A stretch of 20,428 nucleotides of DNA from a virus (IMGVR_UViG_3300032086_003189:1-20428), one strand, 5' to 3'. Positions 4,738-13,583 are shown, counted from the stretch's first letter. The notes: a model not told the origin generated them from the letters alone. Numbers and translations are program-made.

Positions 4738-7118
4738 TGGAATATAATACCTTGTGCAGTGAGCGTGTTCACTGTTTCGCTCGTACCGCCGGTTGCCGTT
4801 CCGCCGTCGATTTTTACTATACCGCCGCTATCAATAGTAACGTAAGGCAAGGTGGCTCCCGCTGCTTCTATAGTTCCGCCGAGTGCCGTAGCTGCTGTAT
4901 CTGCTGCGACAGCCGAAGCGTGCTTAGTAATATTTGCATTCTGAGCCACAATCGTAGCTCTAGCTGTATATAGACATTCATCTGCAACATTAGTCATTAC
5001 AATACCACTAACATTTATGAATCCACCGTCTGTAGTTAAGGCGAATATTCCTGCCTGATTGTTTTTATCGTATGTGCCTGTCACTTTCGGGCCTACTGCG
5101 CCATTGGTTACATTAAATATCGTACCAGTTGTGTTACATGTGATAGTACCGCTTGCTACTGTTACCCGGACATGAGAGTAATCACCACCGTCTAAAGTTA
5201 TGTTGTCAGTAAGAGAGTATCCTGACTGTATCTGTAAAGTTAAAGTCGGTTGATCGTTCGTAGATGGATTATAAGTGGGCCTCATTTCTGATGCGTATCT
5301 AAAGCCATCCTCTAAAGTAGAAAAGTTTGCGCCCGAGCCAATAGTCACAGTAATATCTTCGGAAAATGTTTTCATTTGGCGTTGATAAACATCACCATTT
5401 CTTACAGCGGTAACGTTATTAAAAGACTCTATCTCACATTCGCCTTCAGGATCTTCAATATCATTTGTAGCATGACCTGTAGATTCCAGCCGACCGATAC
5501 TAAAATTACTTCTAGTGTACCCTGACTCAACTAATAATCCCCTCGCCGCGCCGCCGTCGTTATCTAATACCATGTGGTCAATACGCATATTAGTAACATC
5601 GCGAACTCTAACGTCTGCCGCCGCTGTATCACCGCAATTAGTTATCAGAACCGTATCGAAATGGATATCCTCGGGTGTTGCTGCTGTACCTGAAACATTC
5701 ATAACCACGGTTGATGATGAGGTCATCTCGCAGTTTTCAATAATAACCTGCTCTATTTTAATTCCCTTCGTAACGGGAGACGACAGCTCACAACCGACAC
5801 CCAAAATGTTATTACCATTAGAAACAGAAGCGCCGTCTACATGAAATAAGCCAAGACGTATATTCTGGCAGTTATCGAATTTAGTTCCCGAGTTATTGTT
5901 GTAACCGACATAACAGTCATATGAGTTAGTTTCAAAAACAAGGGCGCAATCTATTACTTGCTGAATAGTGACAGCCTCGGCTTTTGTCGATCCGCTTTGT
6001 GATCCTATGCGCACCCTACCATCCGCTATGCTTCCATCATGGGAAATGCTTTTAATTGCATTACAGGAAAACCCGTCAACTTGCCATATGTAAGCAGTAT
6101 GCCCTTCAGAATCGGTTGCTTGAATATTACCGTTAATATGTACGTCTACGGGGCCGGAACCTGTTGTTAAGCTGGACCCATTCCAAACCGCAAAGCTTGC
6201 TTCATAAGCGTCCTTAATGTAAACGTCACCGTTTATATATACTCTACTACCCGTGATTTGAAATACCCCAGTAACAGCAGACGCAGAACCGCCGGAAACA
6301 TTCGCGGCATTACCATCTACAGTAAACGACCCTTCTATATTTACATCGTCTCCAGATATTAACAAAGCCTTTTTCTGCGTTGCTGTAACTGTAGCATCGA
6401 GAAGAAAAGTTGGGTTACCAATCATTGTCACTGTTTTGTCTGAAGGAATTACAAACTCACCCTGATACGTTCCGCCGTTTACAGCAACGTGAGCATGGTC
6501 TGTGAATATTGTGTTAACGGTAGACGTTTCTACTGTAGCGCCGGTGTCGTCAACGCCAAACCACTGCAAATATACCGCACCTTCATACAGTCTCAACCAT
6601 CTACCGCCCCCAGCGTCAGGCTGGATTATTGTACCGTCGTCATCAGTTGCGCTAGAAGATGAATCAAACCAAAATACACCGCCACCCCCATCACCCTCTG
6701 TCGTGTGTCCTAACACGTTTATTGATTCGTTGTCTGCTTGTCCCGTTAATGCCTTTAAATCGGTTAAATTAGCTACCGTTCCACCTGCGGTTCCAGTTGT
6801 TTGGTATTGCGGAACAGAATCTATTATCCAATCAGCGCTACCGGTAGTGTTGTTATCTGCGTCTGTAGCATTCTTGTATAAAGCAACCTTATATTTCTGA
6901 TTAACATGCGGTATAAATCGAGTAGAGCCGTCTGTAGTAGGATAGCCTGAGCTATCAAGCAGGCATTTGTCTAGCGTAGTCCCGCCAGTCGAATCAGTAG
7001 CAATATTAAATGCTGTAGTGGTGCCGCTTTGGTAAAACTTCAAATAATAACCAGACGCCAAAACGTTAGTGCTTGTGCTGTACTGGGTCATCGTGCCTGA
7101 TATTGGTGTCCAAGCCAT
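4734..7118 (-). CDS. Tailspike / tail fibre with beta-helix (pectate-lyase-like) domains
   Basis: 794 aa. Residues 1 to about 107 match a widespread podovirus tail-fibre anchor domain (WTPISGTMTQYSTSTNVLASGYYLKFY, then DSTGGTTLDKCLLDSSGYP, then FIPHVNQKYKVALYKN, and WIIDS). Residues 112-190 have the usual beta-helix entry (LTDLKALTG, GDGGGGVFWFD, then GGRWLRLYEGAVYLQWFGV). From about 190 to 565 the sequence is repetitive short strands rich in Val, Ile, Asn and Gly, as in right-handed parallel beta-helices. A second beta-helix-like section starts near 585 (FSTLEDGFRYAS, then LTLQIQSGYSLTDNITLDGGD). The protein would trimerise on the tail hub and bind, perhaps degrade, surface polysaccharide. 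Catalytic residues cannot be placed by eye. It starts one base after the preceding ejection gene. Confidence 0.85.
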   Translation of the reverse strand: MAWTPISGTMTQYSTSTNVLASGYYLKFYQSGTTTAFNIATDSTGGTTLDKCLLDSSGYPTTDGSTRFIPHVNQKYKVALYKNATDADNNTTGSADWIIDSVPQYQTTGTAGGTVANLTDLKALTGQADNESINVLGHTTEGDGGGGVFWFDSSSSATDDDGTIIQPDAGGGRWLRLYEGAVYLQWFGVDDTGATVETSTVNTIFTDHAHVAVNGGTYQGEFVIPSDKTVTMIGNPTFLLDATVTATQKKALLISGDDVNIEGSFTVDGNAANVSGGSASAVTGVFQITGSRVYINGDVYIKDAYEASFAVWNGSSLTTGSGPVDVHINGNIQATDSEGHTAYIWQVDGFSCNAIKSISHDGSIADGRVRIGSQSGSTKAEAVTIQQVIDCALVFETNSYDCYVGYNNNSGTKFDNCQNIRLGLFHVDGASVSNGNNILGVGCELSSPVTKGIKIEQVIIENCEMTSSSTVVMNVSGTAATPEDIHFDTVLITNCGDTAAADVRVRDVTNMRIDHMVLDNDGGAARGLLVESGYTRSNFSIGRLESTGHATNDIEDPEGECEIESFNNVTAVRNGDVYQRQMKTFSEDITVTIGSGANFSTLEDGFRYASEMRPTYNPSTNDQPTLTLQIQSGYSLTDNITLDGGDYSHVRVTVASGTITCNTTGTIFNVTNGAVGPKVTGTYDKNNQAGIFALTTDGGFINVSGIVMTNVADECLYTARATIVAQNANITKHASAVAADTAATALGGTIEAAGATLPYVTIDSGGIVKIDGGTATGGTSETVNTLTAQGIIFQ

Positions 7119-7119
7119 G

Positions 7120-9030
7120 TTATTTAGTCCTCTTCAATAGTTCTTGCATTGAATTGAAAGCCTTTTCATCATCGACTTGTCTTAAGCTGTTTATAGAGTC
7201 TATTACCGCCTGTGATGCCTTCTCTTTTATGATCTCTGTAGGTCTCAAGCTTCTAATTCCTGACTCTATTTCACCTTTAAATGATCCTCTAGCAGTAGCT
7301 CCGAATCGGTCATCTAAAGCGTTATTAAACAATACAAGCCTATTAACGTCTGTTTCAAAATTTCCGCCGAAATACCTTGAGGTGTCATCTAATGATTTGA
7401 TAGAGTTAACTATTCCTTGTCTACTACTGTAGTTAGAAAGAATCTTTCTCAAATCTTGACCAACCGCTTCTTCGATATTCCCATCAAAGAAGCTCACCTT
7501 TCTTGGCATAGAATCCTTAAAAGCATTCATCGATTCTAAAGCTCTTGATAGATCGTCATTAACTTTGGCGTACTGTGGGTTAACCTCTCTAATAGCCTGA
7601 TTTAATGATCTTCTGATTGATTTAGCGAAATTCTCTCCGCTCTCCGTCAACCCTTTAGAATCTTTCTTTCTAAAGTCTACCATTGTATCTATCTGGCGCT
7701 TTATCCTGTGGGCTCTTAATGCGTCAGACTTTCCAGGTTCAGAAAGTAAATCTATAGTGTCTTTTATGACTCTTTGAGAGGTCCTATCTTTTGATATATC
7801 AGAACCAGCAAACGCGCCTTTCGATTTAAAATAATCGGATAGTTTTGTGGTATCCGCAAGAACATCATCAGGGATCTCAATATTGATCTTCTTTAGTCCG
7901 TCGAGAACAGAGGTCTCTATGCTACTGGTGTCTATCTCTAGGTTTTTTAACCCCTGCCTTACTCCTGGGCCTGGAAGGGTGTTGGGAGTAATTTCACCGT
8001 TGGCAATAGCGTTCAACTCGTCCCTTAAGTTATTAGCCTTATCCCTTATAAATTTGAACCTATTCATAAGAGCGTCACCAACTACTTTACTTGGTCGAAC
8101 GTCTAAAGCAACTGAAGAATCGCTTTGAATTCTGCGTTTGATGTTTAGCATCTCGGCCATTTTATCGCGTGTCATCTTGTTGGCGTTTTTGGCGCTTGCT
8201 ACATCTCCTGGCCTGTAACCCTGCCTAACGGCCTCAACTCCAAGCGGGTCCTTTACTATCTTTGCACCGTCCAGCCTTAACCCCGCAACACTCTCGTTAC
8301 CAGAGCCCTGTTTTATCCGCTTTCTGATAACTGCATTAATGGCGTCATCAGCATTGTTAAATCTTGATAGGTCTGGCAATGTTTCCGCGTCTTCAAGTAA
8401 CAAGGAATATTTAACATCCATCTTGTTTAAAGCCTTTGATAATTGACTAGACGGTAAACCCGTCTTTGGATCTATGAGAGATACATTTCTTCCAAGCCTG
8501 GCCTTTAAAATTGGCGCTGAAGCCTTTGCAGCAGTACTTAACACTTGAGCCTCAGCAGCAAGTTGAGGCAATACAGGGACGTTCGCAGCTATATCACCCA
8601 GCCCTTCAAGCATTTCAATTGCAGCTTCAGATTCAGGCGGGGCAAACATGTTGGTAAACCCACTAGACTGCTCCAAGGCCCTTTGCTTTATCCTTTTAGC
8701 GGCCTCTGGCGTACCAAATTCACCACTTTTAAGCTCTTCGAAAAGACCTTGTGCAAACCCGCCAGCATAACCAAGTGTACCAACTATAGCGCCAGCTCCT
8801 AATGTTTTAGCGACCTCTGGAACCGCTGCTATGTAATCAAGTATACCTTGCTCTTCGCTCGCTTGAGGAAACTCGCCAGTATCTCCGCCTAACGCCAAAG
8901 CAGCTTCAACGGGGTCCATCTCAGAAGACCGGCCAGTTTTTAATGCGTTCGCTAACTGCTTGGCAGCCTGTACGTCTCCGGCTGCGTGAGCGTTCCTAAG
9001 GGCGCTTTCTAACTGTTCTCTAGTCGGCAT
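7120..9030 (-). CDS. Large internal virion / DNA ejection protein (P22 gp16 position)
   Basis: 636 aa. It begins with a short helical motif typical of phage internal virion proteins (TREQLESALRNAHAAGDVQAAKQLANAL). Residues about 65-100 are Ala/Gly-rich and hydrophobic (AAVPEVAKTLGAGAIVGTLGYAGGFAQGLFEEL) and could insert into a membrane. The remainder is long, charged and alpha-helical. It is the largest of three consecutive genes occupying the slot of P22 gp7-gp20-gp16, which are carried in the head and expelled into the host to make a channel for DNA. The order and these features support an ejection role; sequence identity to gp16 itself is not evident. The gene overlaps the upstream one by 11 bases. 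No lytic transglycosylase motif was seen. Confidence 0.65.
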   Translation of the reverse strand: MPTREQLESALRNAHAAGDVQAAKQLANALKTGRSSEMDPVEAALALGGDTGEFPQASEEQGILDYIAAVPEVAKTLGAGAIVGTLGYAGGFAQGLFEELKSGEFGTPEAAKRIKQRALEQSSGFTNMFAPPESEAAIEMLEGLGDIAANVPVLPQLAAEAQVLSTAAKASAPILKARLGRNVSLIDPKTGLPSSQLSKALNKMDVKYSLLLEDAETLPDLSRFNNADDAINAVIRKRIKQGSGNESVAGLRLDGAKIVKDPLGVEAVRQGYRPGDVASAKNANKMTRDKMAEMLNIKRRIQSDSSVALDVRPSKVVGDALMNRFKFIRDKANNLRDELNAIANGEITPNTLPGPGVRQGLKNLEIDTSSIETSVLDGLKKINIEIPDDVLADTTKLSDYFKSKGAFAGSDISKDRTSQRVIKDTIDLLSEPGKSDALRAHRIKRQIDTMVDFRKKDSKGLTESGENFAKSIRRSLNQAIREVNPQYAKVNDDLSRALESMNAFKDSMPRKVSFFDGNIEEAVGQDLRKILSNYSSRQGIVNSIKSLDDTSRYFGGNFETDVNRLVLFNNALDDRFGATARGSFKGEIESGIRSLRPTEIIKEKASQAVIDSINSLRQVDDEKAFNSMQELLKRTK

Positions 9031-10033
9031 ATTGATTCACCAAGTCATCTATACTGGGCAGCCCTGTGGGCGCGCCTGGAATTGGTTGAGGTAATTCAAA
9101 CGTATTGTCTTGTAATGGCTGTTTAAGTTTGGCTCTGATTATAGAGTCAATGTTACTAATCTTTGATGCTCTGGCTTCTGGGGTATCCGTTCTTGTCGGT
9201 ATCATCCCCATAAGTAGCTTCTGATCCTGATCTGTGAATGTACCTTCACCAGCAGTTCTAAATAACTGCTTGAGAATTGGAGCTACCGCAGCTATAGCGC
9301 CATCAGCAATCTGTTGATTAGATGTAATGGCAGGCATAAGCCCAAAGAAGGGGCCTGTAGCGGTTTCACCAAGCGATGTAGCTAAGCCGGAAAAGGCTGT
9401 CTGATAAAGATTAAAAGCGGCATTATCACTTTTCTGATCCGCTACGGCATCAGCGTCTGCTTTGGCAGATGCAACTACAGAAGTAATTTTCCTCTTAATC
9501 TCTGGCTGAATTTCTAGTTGAGAAATAAGCTTACCTTCTTCTTTTGCACCAGCTATCTCTTTTTCAGTCGCTGCCACCTCTTTGACTGTACCAAGATCAG
9601 TAACGGTTTGAATCGCTGACCCCACCGCGCGGGGATCTAGGCCAAGCTTGATACGCCTCGCTTTTGTTATGTCATCTTGAGACATGCCCTGAGTTAATTC
9701 GGCAAACTCTCTTTGGTTGGCTGTTAATCCAAGTAATCCACCTTCTAGTAATCTTTTTTGCTTCTCTAAATCGATTTTAGCCGATTCAACTTGAATGGGA
9801 GCCATCTGCTGGGCTCTTTGCAATTTCAATTGCCTCAATTGTTGTTCAATAGGTGCAAGGTTCTGCATCTGCTGTAACTTAAGTTGGTTAATCAGCTGAT
9901 TCTGCTTGAAGCGCTGAATCTCCATGGCCTCCTGGATGGGCGCCATAGCTCTTGCTCTGGACTCTGTAAAGCCTCGATTCTGAGCCCCTAGAACGCCCTG
10001 TAAGGCCGCCATGTTCTCGCTTAAGATAGACAT
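9020..10033 (-). CDS. Internal virion / ejection protein, coiled-coil with Gln-rich repeats
   Basis: 337 aa from ATG 10033; the upstream in-frame TTG 10036 is disfavoured by spacing from GAGG. Residues 22-95 form a long Gln/Lys/Leu-rich helix with three imperfect repeats centred on API (residues 31, 60, 78), for example LKLQQMQNLAPIEQQ and LKLQRAQQMAPIQVE. Residues about 240-315 contain a segment I recognise from many phage structural proteins: APILKQLFRTAGEGTFTDQD, then MGMIPTRTDTPEARASKISNID. Placed second of the three ejection-type genes (P22 gp20-like position). The role in forming the DNA conduit is inferred from context. Confidence 0.65.
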   Translation of the reverse strand: MSILSENMAALQGVLGAQNRGFTESRARAMAPIQEAMEIQRFKQNQLINQLKLQQMQNLAPIEQQLRQLKLQRAQQMAPIQVESAKIDLEKQKRLLEGGLLGLTANQREFAELTQGMSQDDITKARRIKLGLDPRAVGSAIQTVTDLGTVKEVAATEKEIAGAKEEGKLISQLEIQPEIKRKITSVVASAKADADAVADQKSDNAAFNLYQTAFSGLATSLGETATGPFFGLMPAITSNQQIADGAIAAVAPILKQLFRTAGEGTFTDQDQKLLMGMIPTRTDTPEARASKISNIDSIIRAKLKQPLQDNTFELPQPIPGAPTGLPSIDDLVNQYAD

Positions 10034-10048
10034 CAATAAAACCTCGCT

Positions 10049-11029
10049 CTATGTTAAGAAGCTCTGAAGCCCGCCAAATTGCTGATTACGTGCCTGCGCT
10101 CTGCCGAGAGGATCAAATGCCAACGCTGAACCCATTTGGCCGGATAGATTCCCGACGTTTGCCGCTGTCGTTAATCCACTCACACCCGTCTGCGCCGCTG
10201 AAGACTGGCCAACACCCACCGATCTAAACAGATTATCAATATCCCTCTGCCTAAGATCTTGTTGAGATAGTCCAAAGTTAATAGCTTGTGGCACAAGTGC
10301 ATTTTGAAGGGCAATCGCTGTTTCCGTTCCGCCCGCTCTCCCTCTTGCGGCTTGGTTTGCAAACACACGTCTAGTCACATCATCTTGAAGAGATTTCAAT
10401 AACGGACTCTGAAGGATATCAGGCGTTAACTGTGAGCTTTGCCCAATCTGTTGCTGGAGTCCTGGTATATTGCCTCTGCCCATCGCCGCGAAAGGCTCTA
10501 GACCGGCTTCTAGGCGCGCCTGCGCGTCCTCAGCGGACGTTATACCGCGCTCGAACATCGCAGCCTGGATTCTTGATGCGTCTCTTACAGCGTCTTTTGA
10601 GGATTCTCCAGCGTAGTAGTCTGTTAATAGGCCCAACAAGCCACCGCCGCCGCCTAAGCCACCTGCACCCCCAGGGGGTCCACCCAGTAATCCACCAAAG
10701 CCACCAAGAGCATCAAGGCCGCCCAATGCAGCCCCGCCCAGGGCCTGCAACCCACCCAAAGCAGAAGACCCCAACGCCCCCAGCCCACTAAGAGCGCTTG
10801 ACCCAAGACTCCCGAGGCCGGAAATACCGCCAGTAACCGCAGAGCCTAAGCCAGAGCCTATAGATCCGAGAGTGGGGGCAACCATCGGAGCCACAAACGG
10901 AGCAGCAATCGCAGCACCCACACCCTCATAACCACCAAAGACATCCTCAACAACTTCATCTTCAAACTTTCTTCCAACGTCTCTAACAGAATCTTCAAAG
11001 TTGCTTAATTCATCACTAACCCAACCCAT
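10049..11029 (-). CDS. Internal virion / ejection protein with a Gly-Leu-Ala-rich hydrophobic region
   Basis: 326 aa. ATG 11029 shares a base with the previous stop (TAATG) and follows AGAGAGG. Residues 1-32 are acidic helix. Residues 36-135 are almost entirely Gly, Ala, Leu and Ser with repeats of SALGGLxALGG, highly hydrophobic and glycine-rich. Residues 138 to the end are a helical, Gln/Arg-rich domain (DAVRDASRIQAAMFERGI...). Similar proteins with a glycine-rich hydrophobic N-terminal half are found among phage DNA-transfer proteins. Position is that of P22 gp7, first of the ejection set. Membrane insertion by the Gly/Leu region is an inference. Confidence 0.65.
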   Translation of the reverse strand: MGWVSDELSNFEDSVRDVGRKFEDEVVEDVFGGYEGVGAAIAAPFVAPMVAPTLGSIGSGLGSAVTGGISGLGSLGSSALSGLGALGSSALGGLQALGGAALGGLDALGGFGGLLGGPPGGAGGLGGGGGLLGLLTDYYAGESSKDAVRDASRIQAAMFERGITSAEDAQARLEAGLEPFAAMGRGNIPGLQQQIGQSSQLTPDILQSPLLKSLQDDVTRRVFANQAARGRAGGTETAIALQNALVPQAINFGLSQQDLRQRDIDNLFRSVGVGQSSAAQTGVSGLTTAANVGNLSGQMGSALAFDPLGRAQARNQQFGGLQSFLT

Positions 11030-11472
11030 TATTGCCTCTCTATGCCCAGTAGGGCTACGTCGATTTCTTCACCGTCTTTAACGTACATCTTTCGCCTAAT
11101 CCCCTCCAACTTAAAGCCTGTAGCTTTGGCTCTATCTATAACGTTTTGATAAATAACAGGGACATCACAATTTAATTTATTCGTTGGGATATTATCCCAC
11201 ACCCATTGCACAACTTCATCACAAGCTTTTTTTGAATGCTCTTTTCTATAATGCTTTAGGATATTAGCGTGGATTTTATAACTACAGGGTGAATCTCTAT
11301 GAACTATAAATACGCCTATGACTTCTTTAGGCTTGGCCAACAAATAATAAACGCTGTCGTCTCGCCTAGTCTTGAATGGCTTATCAAGTTTACCAGAGGA
11401 TATATCTTTCAGTATTTCAGGGTCATTAAGTATCGAATCAACTAAATCATAATCTTTAGTTCTTTCTATCAA
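11029..11472 (-). CDS. P22 gp14-like protein, GNAT-fold (DUF2824-type)
   Basis: 147 aa. The start (YDLVDSILNDPEILKDISSG) and the core (DSVYYLLAKPKEVIGVFIVHRDSPCSYKIHANILKHYRKEHSKKACDEVV, given here in parts: YYLLAKP, GVFIVHR, KIHANILKHYR) follow the pattern of the phage family containing P22 gp14, which resembles GCN5-type acetyltransferases. The expected acetyl-CoA loop (RxxGxG/A) is replaced by HYRKEHSKKA, so catalytic activity is uncertain. The gene lies between the virion accessory genes and the ejection genes, where gp14 lies in P22. gp14's exact function in P22 is not settled to my knowledge. Confidence 0.7.
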   Translation of the reverse strand: MIERTKDYDLVDSILNDPEILKDISSGKLDKPFKTRRDDSVYYLLAKPKEVIGVFIVHRDSPCSYKIHANILKHYRKEHSKKACDEVVQWVWDNIPTNKLNCDVPVIYQNVIDRAKATGFKLEGIRRKMYVKDGEEIDVALLGIERQ

Positions 11473-11807
11473 GTAACAACCTCATTACCGCCGCCGCGAA
11501 TCGAAACAGCACTCGCCGTGTCGCATAAAGCTTGAATGGTTGCTCCGGTTTCCAAGTTCTCATTAATCATTGAATAAACTTGGATATCCTCTTCACTTCC
11601 AAGCTTTCTCTTGAATGCTTCGTTAGCATCTCCAGCAGTTCCACCACTTGGTACAACGTGGATAGTAACCTCTACCACTCCAGTAGTTACATTCTTCAAC
11701 GCCAAATGCTTTAATATTGACGTTTTACCAACTGGGACGGTGTACAAAGTGCCTATACTTGTTCCCAGTAATTGGGGATCAAAAAACGGTTTTGGTGTAG
11801 TAGCCAT
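11469..11807 (-). CDS. Small beta-rich virion-associated protein
   Basis: 112 aa, coupled on both sides by one- and four-base overlaps. The sequence alternates short hydrophobic strands with polar turns (GTLYTVPVGKTSILKHLALKN, then EVTIHVVPSGGTAGDAN, GATIQALCDTASAVSIRGGG), as in small beta-sandwich phage structural proteins of the 'P(v/a)gkt..l..i.l.N' type. It follows three related structural proteins and precedes the gp14-like gene. Probably a capsid or tail accessory protein; the exact location is unknown. Confidence 0.6.
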   Translation of the reverse strand: MATTPKPFFDPQLLGTSIGTLYTVPVGKTSILKHLALKNVTTGVVEVTIHVVPSGGTAGDANEAFKRKLGSEEDIQVYSMINENLETGATIQALCDTASAVSIRGGGNEVVT

Positions 11808-12451
11808 TATAATTGTGCTCCAAACGCAAATATGTCATGCCCGTCCATCCCAGTGGACAAGTCGTCATTAACAACAAAACTGATTCGATCTCGCGAAGCT
11901 TTTTCAAGTCGCAAGCCCCAGGGAAAACCAAACGTAGCTGCCATATCTATAACGATCAAGTAAGTATCTGCACTACTGCCAGACACATCAGCTCTAAACG
12001 AATCAGACCCTGACCCGATTGACGGCGTAGATATTCCCATTCTGACAAAATCGAGATTGGTTTTTATGCCTGTTCTTAATGAAACGTCCCCCAAAACGTT
12101 AGCCCTAAATTTCCAATCAATACCGTTAGTTAGTGCGGTCAAGTTTCCGTACTTATTAAGTACCGCGCTCTGGTCTGCGATTCTTACCGATATTGTTTTT
12201 ATGTATAAATCCATGTCCTCTTGTGCAGATATGTAAAACTCTTGAGGGGTGGTCGATCCGTCAACACGCATATCGTTTGAGCCCGAGGCCGTGCCATCAT
12301 CAGTAAAAAACTGGCTAAATGGATACGCTGAAACCTCTTCGTCAATGGGGGGGTGAGTGTGGATTACAACAGATATCTCACCCTCGCCATTAACCTTAAC
12401 TTTATTCCCTGAGCCATACCCGTCGACAATATAAATCGGCATCCCTGACAT
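11807..12451 (-). CDS. Virion-associated beta protein, third of three with a shared N-terminal motif
   Basis: 214 aa. The N-terminus (IYIVDGYGSGNKVKVNGEGEI) matches in form the starts of the two upstream genes (DG.GSS...KV...N.., then a stretch leading to a beta-rich body). The body alternates strands and turns, with FYISAQEDMDLYIKTISVRI as a central signature, as in virion decoration or fibre-base proteins where an opening loop is followed by a single jelly-roll-like domain. It ends GMDGHDIFAFGAQL. Its start shares one base with the previous stop. No specific name is justified. Confidence 0.55.
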   Translation of the reverse strand: MSGMPIYIVDGYGSGNKVKVNGEGEISVVIHTHPPIDEEVSAYPFSQFFTDDGTASGSNDMRVDGSTTPQEFYISAQEDMDLYIKTISVRIADQSAVLNKYGNLTALTNGIDWKFRANVLGDVSLRTGIKTNLDFVRMGISTPSIGSGSDSFRADVSGSSADTYLIVIDMAATFGFPWGLRLEKASRDRISFVVNDDLSTGMDGHDIFAFGAQL

Positions 12452-12999
12452 TATAGATCCTCTAGCACGCTAAAAGACCACGTTGTCACAACTGCTGTAG
12501 CTGCGCTTGACTCCATCGCAATAGCTTGGCCCGGTGGAATAATAATATTAGAGGTGGTCCTGAGATGCGAGAGCTGATTAGCCCCTTCCACTTGCACGGG
12601 AAATAATCGCCCCAAATCCGTTAACCCCGTTGTGTTTGTGTCTTCTTTTATTGTGCCTGTTATAGTTTCTGATTTTCCTCGATTCCTATTGACTGGAGTT
12701 AAATCTGCCCCTGCGGCATAAGTCGGTGTGCCCTCTACCGCATCAATGCTAAGCAATGTAGCTGCGGCTGCGGTAGCTCTAACATCTGTAACTACATATG
12801 TCTGGTTATTTGACGTGTTCTTAAAATAAAATATATAGTCGTTAGCGCCTACAGGGGTGGTGCTTTGTGTCACACTCCATGTCTTGCCGCTTTTTGAATT
12901 AAACTTATCCTCTGCTTCAACGACCGCAAAAGTGTCTATTTGAGAATTAGCATTAACTCTAGCCTGCCTAGAGCTTCCTGTACCGTCTTCTATTTTCAT
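12451..12999 (-). CDS. Virion-associated beta protein, second of three with a shared N-terminal motif
   Basis: 182 aa. It starts KIEDGTGSSRQARVNANSQI, which aligns with the starts of the genes on either side. The body contains NDYIFYFKNTSNNQTYVVTDVRA and, near the end, NIIIPPGQAIAMESS, giving the pattern 'strand with N-term contacts, hydrophobic strand, PpGqa', seen repeatedly in phage structural accessory proteins. Start overlaps the previous stop by four bases (ATGA). Virion location is inferred from operon position between the gp10-like and gp14-like genes. Confidence 0.55.
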   Translation of the reverse strand: MKIEDGTGSSRQARVNANSQIDTFAVVEAEDKFNSKSGKTWSVTQSTTPVGANDYIFYFKNTSNNQTYVVTDVRATAAAATLLSIDAVEGTPTYAAGADLTPVNRNRGKSETITGTIKEDTNTTGLTDLGRLFPVQVEGANQLSHLRTTSNIIIPPGQAIAMESSAATAVVTTWSFSVLEDL

Positions 13000-13583
13000 A
13001 AAATCTTCCTCTTATGTCCAATTAGAGCGGCGTACATATCGCCGCTGAACGAACCAAGAACCTCGATCCTTACCCCGCATGCCTGACCCTTGGGCACCAA
13101 AAAATCAACAGTCGCAAACAGGCGTCCTTGGTCGTTCTGTGCGAATAATGCAGAGTCCCGGCCGCCTGTCAAGGTTTGCCCGCTTGCGGTCGCTTTGTAT
13201 ATTTTTGTGTCAGATCCAAATGCTTTACCGTCTCCTATTCTGCGATTCTCAATCATATCACAATCAGTTGCAGCGGATACCAGCGTACCACCAGTCGGCT
13301 GGACAACAAAATACAAGCCTTGAACATCTGTAGCAGATCCATCTTTTAAACCAACAGCTATCGCGTCAACAAAATAATCTTCCTCATCCTCATTCAAGAA
13401 ATAGATTAAAGCAGAATCTGCGGCTATAGTGCTAATCCATCCTGTATTGATGTTAAACGCTCGGCCATCGACGACTGCATCTTGATTTTCAGTTGACGTT
13501 ACTGCTCTCGTAGCGAACCTATTGTCCGAATAGACTTTACCTAAAAAACTTGACCCCGTGCCGTCTATTATTGCGCTAGTCAT
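12996..13583 (-). CDS. Virion-associated beta protein, first of three with a shared N-terminal motif
   Basis: 195 aa; AAGGAGG lies nine bases before the ATG, the best ribosome site in this cluster, so this gene may be expressed strongly. The N-terminus IIDGTGSSFLGKVYSDNRFA is the fullest form of the shared motif. The body has AFNINTGWISTIAADSALIYFLNEDE, then VVQPTGGTLVSAATDCDMIENRRIG and FLVPKGQACGVRIEVLG, an arrangement I associate with uncharacterised phage virion proteins. It overlaps the upstream 47-aa ORF by eight bases. Likely a capsid or tail accessory protein. Confidence 0.6.
   Translation of the reverse strand: MTSAIIDGTGSSFLGKVYSDNRFATRAVTSTENQDAVVDGRAFNINTGWISTIAADSALIYFLNEDEEDYFVDAIAVGLKDGSATDVQGLYFVVQPTGGTLVSAATDCDMIENRRIGDGKAFGSDTKIYKATASGQTLTGGRDSALFAQNDQGRLFATVDFLVPKGQACGVRIEVLGSFSGDMYAALIGHKRKIL

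Noticed and set aside
4722-6900. Plus-strand ORFs inside the tailspike gene (for example 5515-5844 and 6502-6900)
   Set aside because: Shadow frames: composition follows the antisense of the beta-helix codons and no ribosome sites or domains are seen.
10432-10791. Plus-strand 119-aa Pro/His/Arg-rich ORF
   Set aside because: It is the antisense of the Gly/Ala/Leu-rich segment of the ejection protein and has no independent support.
4734-13583. Diversity-generating retroelement, considered because BPP-1-type phages can carry one
   Set aside because: No reverse transcriptase gene and no template/variable repeat pair was noticed in the window. It could exist elsewhere in the genome.
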